From Aphelocoma coerulescens (lineage: Eukaryota; Chordata; Aves; Passeriformes; Corvidae), in assembly GCF_041296385.1 (NCBI RefSeq), contig NC_091015.1, forward strand, positions 90,814,004 to 90,878,003: 64,000 nucleotides of DNA. The letters run 5' to 3'. This document shows positions 59,267 through 64,000 of the stretch, in pieces; positions within the stretch are counted from its first letter, which is position 1; every line of letters starts with the position of its first letter. The position numbers and the translations under genes were made by a program. The notes below the pieces were generated by a model. The model made no database searches. It was not told the DNA's origin and saw only the letters and a list, made by a program, of their open reading frames with translations.

Positions 59267-59444
59267 CTCCCTCCCAGCCACCCCCGCACACCCTCCCCTG
59301 CCCAGGGCTCCAGGGCCGCGGCGCTGAGGGCCGGGCCGCTCCCGGGGCTCCAGCGCTGGGGCTTCTGCTCTTCTCCGCCCGCTCCTCTCTGCTGCGGCCA
59401 CCTCCGTGCCGGGACCGCAACTGAGGCCGCGCCACCGCCGCCGC

Positions 59445-59641
59445 CTTATATAGGCAGCCTAAGCCCTGCCCCCTGGGCGGAAGCCAATGGGAATCGAGCG
59501 CCAAGGTTCCGCATTGTGAGGAAACAGTGAGGGGCGAGGCCAGAACGTAGCGGAGCAATCGGATTGGTCGAGAGGCGGCGGGTCAATGACATCACACCTC
59601 GGGCATTACCAAAACTCAGCAAAAATGAAACCCTATAAAAT
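59445..59641. promoter_or_regulatory. Divergent promoter, unit 8
   Basis: Minus TATA 59445-59452, plus TATA 59634-59641. Elements intact; last promoter inside the window. Confidence 0.6.
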
Positions 59642-60647
59642 AGAAAAATTAAATAAAAAACGCCACTGGAGTGTGGCATTCAGCAGTGGCCGCTCTTGAT
59701 TGGGGCCAGGTGCACCAGGGGATTTCTCCTCCGAAATATCCTGTGTGCCCAGGGCACCAAAGCTCCTGTTCACACGCTGTGGTTTGCATCCTTTTGCATT
59801 GATATCATTCATTTCAACGCTGCCCTTAACTCCCCGCTGGGTGCTGCAAAGAGAGGTATCAGAGCTCCGACAGGCCTCGGCTCTCGAGCGGTTATTCGGA
59901 AGCGTTGTCACCCAAGAAGGACCTCACAGAACCGAGAGTCCATTGTGACACAGCAGGGCCTCGACAAAGCAGATATCAGCCAAGGCATTTCGTGAGCTGT
60001 TAAGTTTGACTTCTGCCACTTTTATTGTGTTCAGGCGCCCGGGGAATGCTCGAGGGGTCTCCGTCGCTCTCGCCCCAGGAAATACGTGTGGGGGCTGGGG
60101 GCCAGGGGGGCTCCATCCCTCTCAGCCCTGGGGTGACCGCCCCCAGCATCCCCTGGCGTGACAGGGACAGAGATCCCCCCACTCCCAATTGTTCCCCAAC
60201 AGGAGAGGCCTGAAGGCCCCCCAGGAACCCCCCAGGATGGAGAGGGACGGAGACAGTCCCGGGCCATCCGTGCTCCTCACCCCGGCTGAGGCCGGGGGGG
60301 CTCCAGCCTCCTCTCCCATGGGGAGGGAGGGGCTTTGGCATTTGTTTGCATCACAAGCGACTCGCTGGGAAAGCAAAGATCAATCAAAGCATTTGATGTG
60401 ATTTTTGCCAATTTTATTACTTTTTCCTTTGGCGGGCTGCGGGTGGTGTCCAAACTCTTCTGAGTTTGCCCCTCGTTGCCCCGGCGCTGCTGGGGCCCTA
60501 CCTTTGGCTCCGGAAAGTGCTTCCACCGAGCCAAACAGGGGAGGTGTCCCACCCGGCCGCGCTGCCTTAAACAAGTGTCCTCCAGTCCCTCTGTGCACTG
60601 CCTCCCACAGCTGCAGAACAGCGCTTAGCACTGGCCACCGCAGGACC

Positions 60648-61139
60648 ATGTCCAGCTGCTGCCAAGTCTCTGGCCACTGCTGGGCCGCTACTAGCAGGCA
60701 TTCTGTGACCATACCTGGCAGTGCTGGCCATGAAGTTTCTGTGGAAACAGAGCGTCCTGCAGCTGTATCGGACACGCCTGCACAGCCATCACAAAAATGC
60801 TTGCCCAAGACAGACATGCTATCAGAGGCGGCCGATCCACTCTTAAGCGTCATGCCTGGAAATAACGGTGGACCAGGAAGTCCTAATGTCGCCGCTGCCG
60901 CAGCAGCAGCAGACACGCCGCTATTACCGGAGCTGGAGCTGTCCCCAGGATGTAAACCAACAAAGGACACGAGAGAGACCAGAAGAGAGAGCCAGGGCCA
61001 TCGCTCCCCTTCGGAACACCGCAATATCGTCACCGTCGCTACACTGCTGACAGCCCTGCCTGGACAGCACCACAACCAGACGCACTTGCACAAGCAAAAG
61101 CCTTGCATGCCTTCTTCCATCAAGGTGTTTGAGCTCTAA
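60648..61139 (+). CDS. Candidate 163-codon ORF, unit 8
   Basis: Open. Returns to the unit 4 type, without the Pro-to-Leu change. Confidence 0.25.
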   Translation: MSSCCQVSGHCWAATSRHSVTIPGSAGHEVSVETERPAAVSDTPAQPSQKCLPKTDMLSEAADPLLSVMPGNNGGPGSPNVAAAAAAADTPLLPELELSPGCKPTKDTRETRRESQGHRSPSEHRNIVTVATLLTALPGQHHNQTHLHKQKPCMPSSIKVFEL

Positions 61140-62407
61140 GTTTCCCATGTGTTACAATCCGGTTTAGACCCAGGGAAGCAAAGCAAGCTAAGTCTCTGAG
61201 CATAAACCAGAAAGAACTTAGAAGGTTCAAAATATCCCCAGAAATGAGATTAAAACCAAATGAGGTTAGATGTTGTTGCCAAAAAATGGGTGCATTTTAT
61301 TTAATAGTAAAAGAGGGAAAGAGAAGGGAAGAGAAAAGAAAGAGAGAAAGAAACAGAAGTGTTCCTGGGGGGTGGGGGAACAGGGAGAGGTGACAGGGGT
61401 TAGGTGGAAGCATATCACCCATCCGAGGGTCCCAACGACGTCTCGTTGCTCCCCTCCATCCGGTCTGCTGGTGGTGAGGGTCCTCCGTTGCCGCTGTGGC
61501 CACGCCGCTACATGCTGCCACACCACATGCCGCCACACGCTGAAGAGTGCAGAATTCCAGGGATTAATATACACTTTGGGCCAGGTGGGAACGTCCACGT
61601 GTCTTTCTTGCAGGAGCCAGCTTGACACACTGTCCCTTGCAACACTGAGGGTGTGTTGCATCATCTCTGGTGCTCTGGTGCAGGGTCTGGGGGCCCCTTG
61701 GCGGGGGGCCCCTTTGATGGGCCATGTCACCCCCTTCTGCCGTGGATAAGCTTCCTCCCCCCTGGTGAGGACCCCTGAGCTGGGCTCCTCTGCACAGTGG
61801 AGGATGGGCAGTCACTGCACCTCTGACCACAGGCTTTTCCCAGATACCCAGAGCCTCTCCTCCCTCCACCCCTTTGAGGTTCGAGGCTCTCTGCAAGCCT
61901 GGCAGCTGATAGCTCTGGGGCTGTGGTCCTCATCCTGGAGGTGTTAAGCCTGTGCTCAGTGAATGTCCCCAGCCCTGAGTTGTTGCTTTATCTTACCTTC
62001 ATCAGCGAGCAGTGTCAGGCCTCAGTCAGGGCTCCATTTGGGCTGTGGTCTTCAGCTTTTGTAATACAGTTTTAAAAGTCCTTTAAGAAAATGTTTAAGT
62101 CATAAAATATAAGATTTCCGTCTCTGACACCGTGGTTCTAAAGTTTTCTGTTCCTAGAGTTAAGTTGTTAAGTTGTAACTTTTAAGTTAAGAAGCCTGCC
62201 AGGTACCACTTTGAGAGTTTGTATCGCTGGTAATGCCATCTGACAGCTTTTGGATATGATTGTTACATCGCCAATGATACAATGGGATACATCTCTGGCT
62301 GAAAGGGCCTCGGCCTGTTGTACCGTGTTTGTAACCCTGTCTCCAAGGGCCCTGCAGACAGGATGACAGATGCTGCTTTTATATTTAAAAAAAAAAGGGG
62401 GAATTAT

Positions 62408-62751
62408 TGTGGTGGTCAGCAGCTGGCCTGAAGGCCTGACAATAAGAATTCATCCAATTTTATAACTCCATGTTTTATAACTGAAATAGTTAAGACAGAA
62501 CTGAAATGATAGGAGTACCCTGCCCAGTAGGTTATGCAATCTGACCAGTGCGGACTGTTGGAGAGCAGGCCCAGGCCGCTGGGGACGCAAGCAGCTGTGG
62601 GCTGGATGGCTGGGTGGCAACTGGTTCAGCCCATAGGGATCGACGGCGCACACCTTTAACTCTAGCTAAGGAAAGGAGGACTCCATAAAAGTTGGCTGCT
62701 GTGCATGAAGCCAGTGTGTCTTGTCGCTTGTCTGTCTCCAAAACTGCGACA
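62408..62751 (+). mobile_element. LTR 1, unit 9
   Basis: 344 bp, carries GCGCACACC. It resembles units 4-6 more than its direct neighbour unit 8. Confidence 0.65.
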
Positions 62752-62957
62752 CTTAGCCACTGCAATATTTCTTTCTTTCTTTTTCTTGCAAGTTGTGCTG
62801 ATTGTCTCTTGCCCATCACTGGACAGTCCTGAGAAGAGCCTCTCAGCTCCCTCGCCCTGCTGGCCAAATTCCTCCTAAGGCAGCCCAGGCAAGCTTTGCC
62901 CTGCGTCGCTGCAAGTGCACCTTGCTGTCTCACGTCCATCTTGTCAAGCGTGACCCC

Positions 62958-63889
62958 TGTTGGGGTTTTAAGAGATCTAGTTTTTTTTTTCTGTTAAAGG
63001 AATTTTCCCCCATTCTGTTACTAAGATACAAATCGCTGGGTGCTTAAGAGAAGACAAAAGACCTGGCTACTCTTTTCTTTCACCTGGATGTGGGGTCAGT
63101 TCGCTCTCGGCGGGCGTTCGGAGAGAGAAGCTGCAGAGAAAGGAGCTGCTGGTTCTTTTTCTTCGGCCTTTTTTTCTTTCTGCTGGAAACAACGCCGGGA
63201 TCCCAAAGCTGTTTTCCCTGCCTCGCTGGAGGCTGGGCTGTGGCCACCCTGCCCCGCTGCCGCTTCGAGCCTTCGCCTCTGTGTAGCCATGCTCGCCCTG
63301 CCTGCCCGACCTGCGGGCAGAACTCCGGGGGGTTCCCCATTTGGATACATCTCGTCTGTCCTCTGGGATCTGTGCTCGTCCCTGCCGCTCCAGCCCGCCG
63401 TTCCAGCCCACCGTTCCAGCCTCCTGTTCCCGAGAGTCCGGCTGGACACTGGGATCGGCTGCCCAGGGGTTTGTGAAGCCTTTGTTCCACCCTTCCCCGG
63501 GATCCCAGGGCACCAGTGCCGCGTGCTCCCCGAGCTCGCTCCGGAGCGCCCCCTGCAGCCGCGGGGGAGCCATCGCACCTGCCCTGCTCACCGGGAGCCG
63601 CCAGCGATCCCTGCCGGCTGCGAGCGGAACTGCACCCGAGGGGAAAGGGCCTGACAGCCGAGAAGGCCGGGACTGGGTTTGTGTTTGCTGTTACTGCCAT
63701 AGTTATTGGTGTTTGTTTGACCGGTTATATATATAATAGTAAAGAACTGTTATTCCTATTTTCCCACATCTTTGCCTAAAAGCCCTTGATTTCAAAAGTA
63801 TAATAACTCAGAGGGAAAGGGGTTACAGCTGCCATTCCAAGGGAGGCTTCTGCCTTCCTTAGCAGACACCTGTCTTTCAAACCAAGACA
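62958..63889 (+). mobile_element. LTR 2, unit 9
   Basis: 932 bp, complete. It is the last full feature before the window edge. Confidence 0.75.
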
Positions 63890-64000
63890 ACCCACCAATG
63901 GTTTTCCGCTAAGCTGCTGTTCCTTTGAGCAGCGCACAGCCTGAATTGGTGCATGGGGGAAGGCAAGGGGGGGAAGCACGGCAGGTTCTCTGTCCGCCTC

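Larger units (their letters stand above)
54333..61156. repeat. Macrosatellite unit 8 (6824 bp)
   Basis: The first part is nearly the same as unit 7. The second part returns to the unit 3/4 type (CCCCGGCAGG at about 58733, CCTCCTCTCCC, and CCG in the 163-codon ORF). It has a private GAGGTATC variant at about 59855. It marks the right edge of the phase-shifted amplification described in the findings. Confidence 0.95.
6528..64000. repeat. Macrosatellite array, ~6.83 kb unit, head-to-tail
   Basis: The same sequence recurs eight full times plus a partial ninth, always in the same orientation. Unit starts, placed at ATCCGGTTTA, are 6532, 13364, 20202, 27026, 33849, 40679, 47509, 54333 and 61157. 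Spacings are 6832, 6838, 6824, 6823, 6830, 6830, 6824 and 6824 bp. Units differ by scattered substitutions and small indels. The left edge is at about 6528, where the preceding bases stop matching the end of a unit. The right edge lies outside the window. No transposase, reverse transcriptase or capsid gene is carried, so amplification was most likely by unequal exchange. Confidence 0.97.
61157..64000. repeat. Macrosatellite unit 9, partial (cut by window edge)
   Basis: The first 2,844 bp of a unit: LTR 1 and LTR 2 are complete, then the start of the G-rich minisatellite. It matches the first part of unit 5 (CCCCTTGGCGG; GCGCACACC in LTR 1), not that of its neighbour unit 8. Its promoter and ORFs lie outside the window. 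Confidence 0.95.

Noticed and set aside
6528..64000. rDNA or rDNA-spacer repeat
   Set aside because: No 18S, 5.8S or 28S-like sequence and no spacer promoter repeats were seen in any unit.
6528..64000. Tandem functional proviruses
   Set aside because: The two LTRs in each unit are unrelated to each other and no gag, pol or env reading frames were recognised, so the unit is not a provirus.

Overview
The window looks like bird nuclear DNA. The left flank carries degraded CR1 LINE sequence, the dominant avian retrotransposon, and the repeat units carry LTRs of avian endogenous-retrovirus type. A songbird is plausible from the LTR termini, but that rests on memory and was not tested. There are no bacterial operons, rRNA, tRNA or CRISPR features, and I recognise no known protein-coding gene.

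Positions 1 to about 6,527 are single-copy, AT-rich, apparently intergenic DNA. They hold one rearranged CR1 (2935-3625, its 3' part inverted), a long AT pentamer palindrome (about 3770-3985) and a poly-T tract (6396-6430). From about 6,528 to the right edge the window is one head-to-tail macrosatellite. It has eight complete units of 6,823-6,838 bp and a partial ninth, and it runs on past the window.

Each unit has the same order: (a) about 1.25 kb of unassigned sequence ending in a retroviral-type polypurine tract; (b) a 344-bp LTR; (c) about 200 bp of spacer; (d) a second, unrelated LTR of about 931-934 bp with a 5-bp target-site duplication; (e) about 1.4 kb of G-rich degenerate minisatellite; (f) block D1, then three 55-bp repeats and a CpG-rich stretch; (g) a compact divergent promoter with two outward-facing TATA boxes, two CCAAT boxes, a CRE-like site and a CTCF-like motif; (h) block D2, a diverged copy of D1; (i) a terminal segment with a 163-codon plus-strand ORF.

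The most interesting hypothesis is that each unit is a transcription module. To the left, a minus-strand promoter leads to a first ATG in good Kozak context, a short signal-peptide-like ORF and a consensus splice donor. To the right, a plus-strand TATA faces the 163-codon ORF. Divergent promoter plus CTCF-like site in every unit resembles the organisation known for the mammalian macrosatellite DXZ4. All of this is inferred from sequence and needs expression and binding data.

Shared variants show how the array evolved. Units 1-2 form an older subtype. Unit 3 is a chimera. Units 5-8 record stepwise amplification of a unit-length block whose ends are out of phase with the unit boundary used here. 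Unit 2 shows D1-to-D2 conversion.
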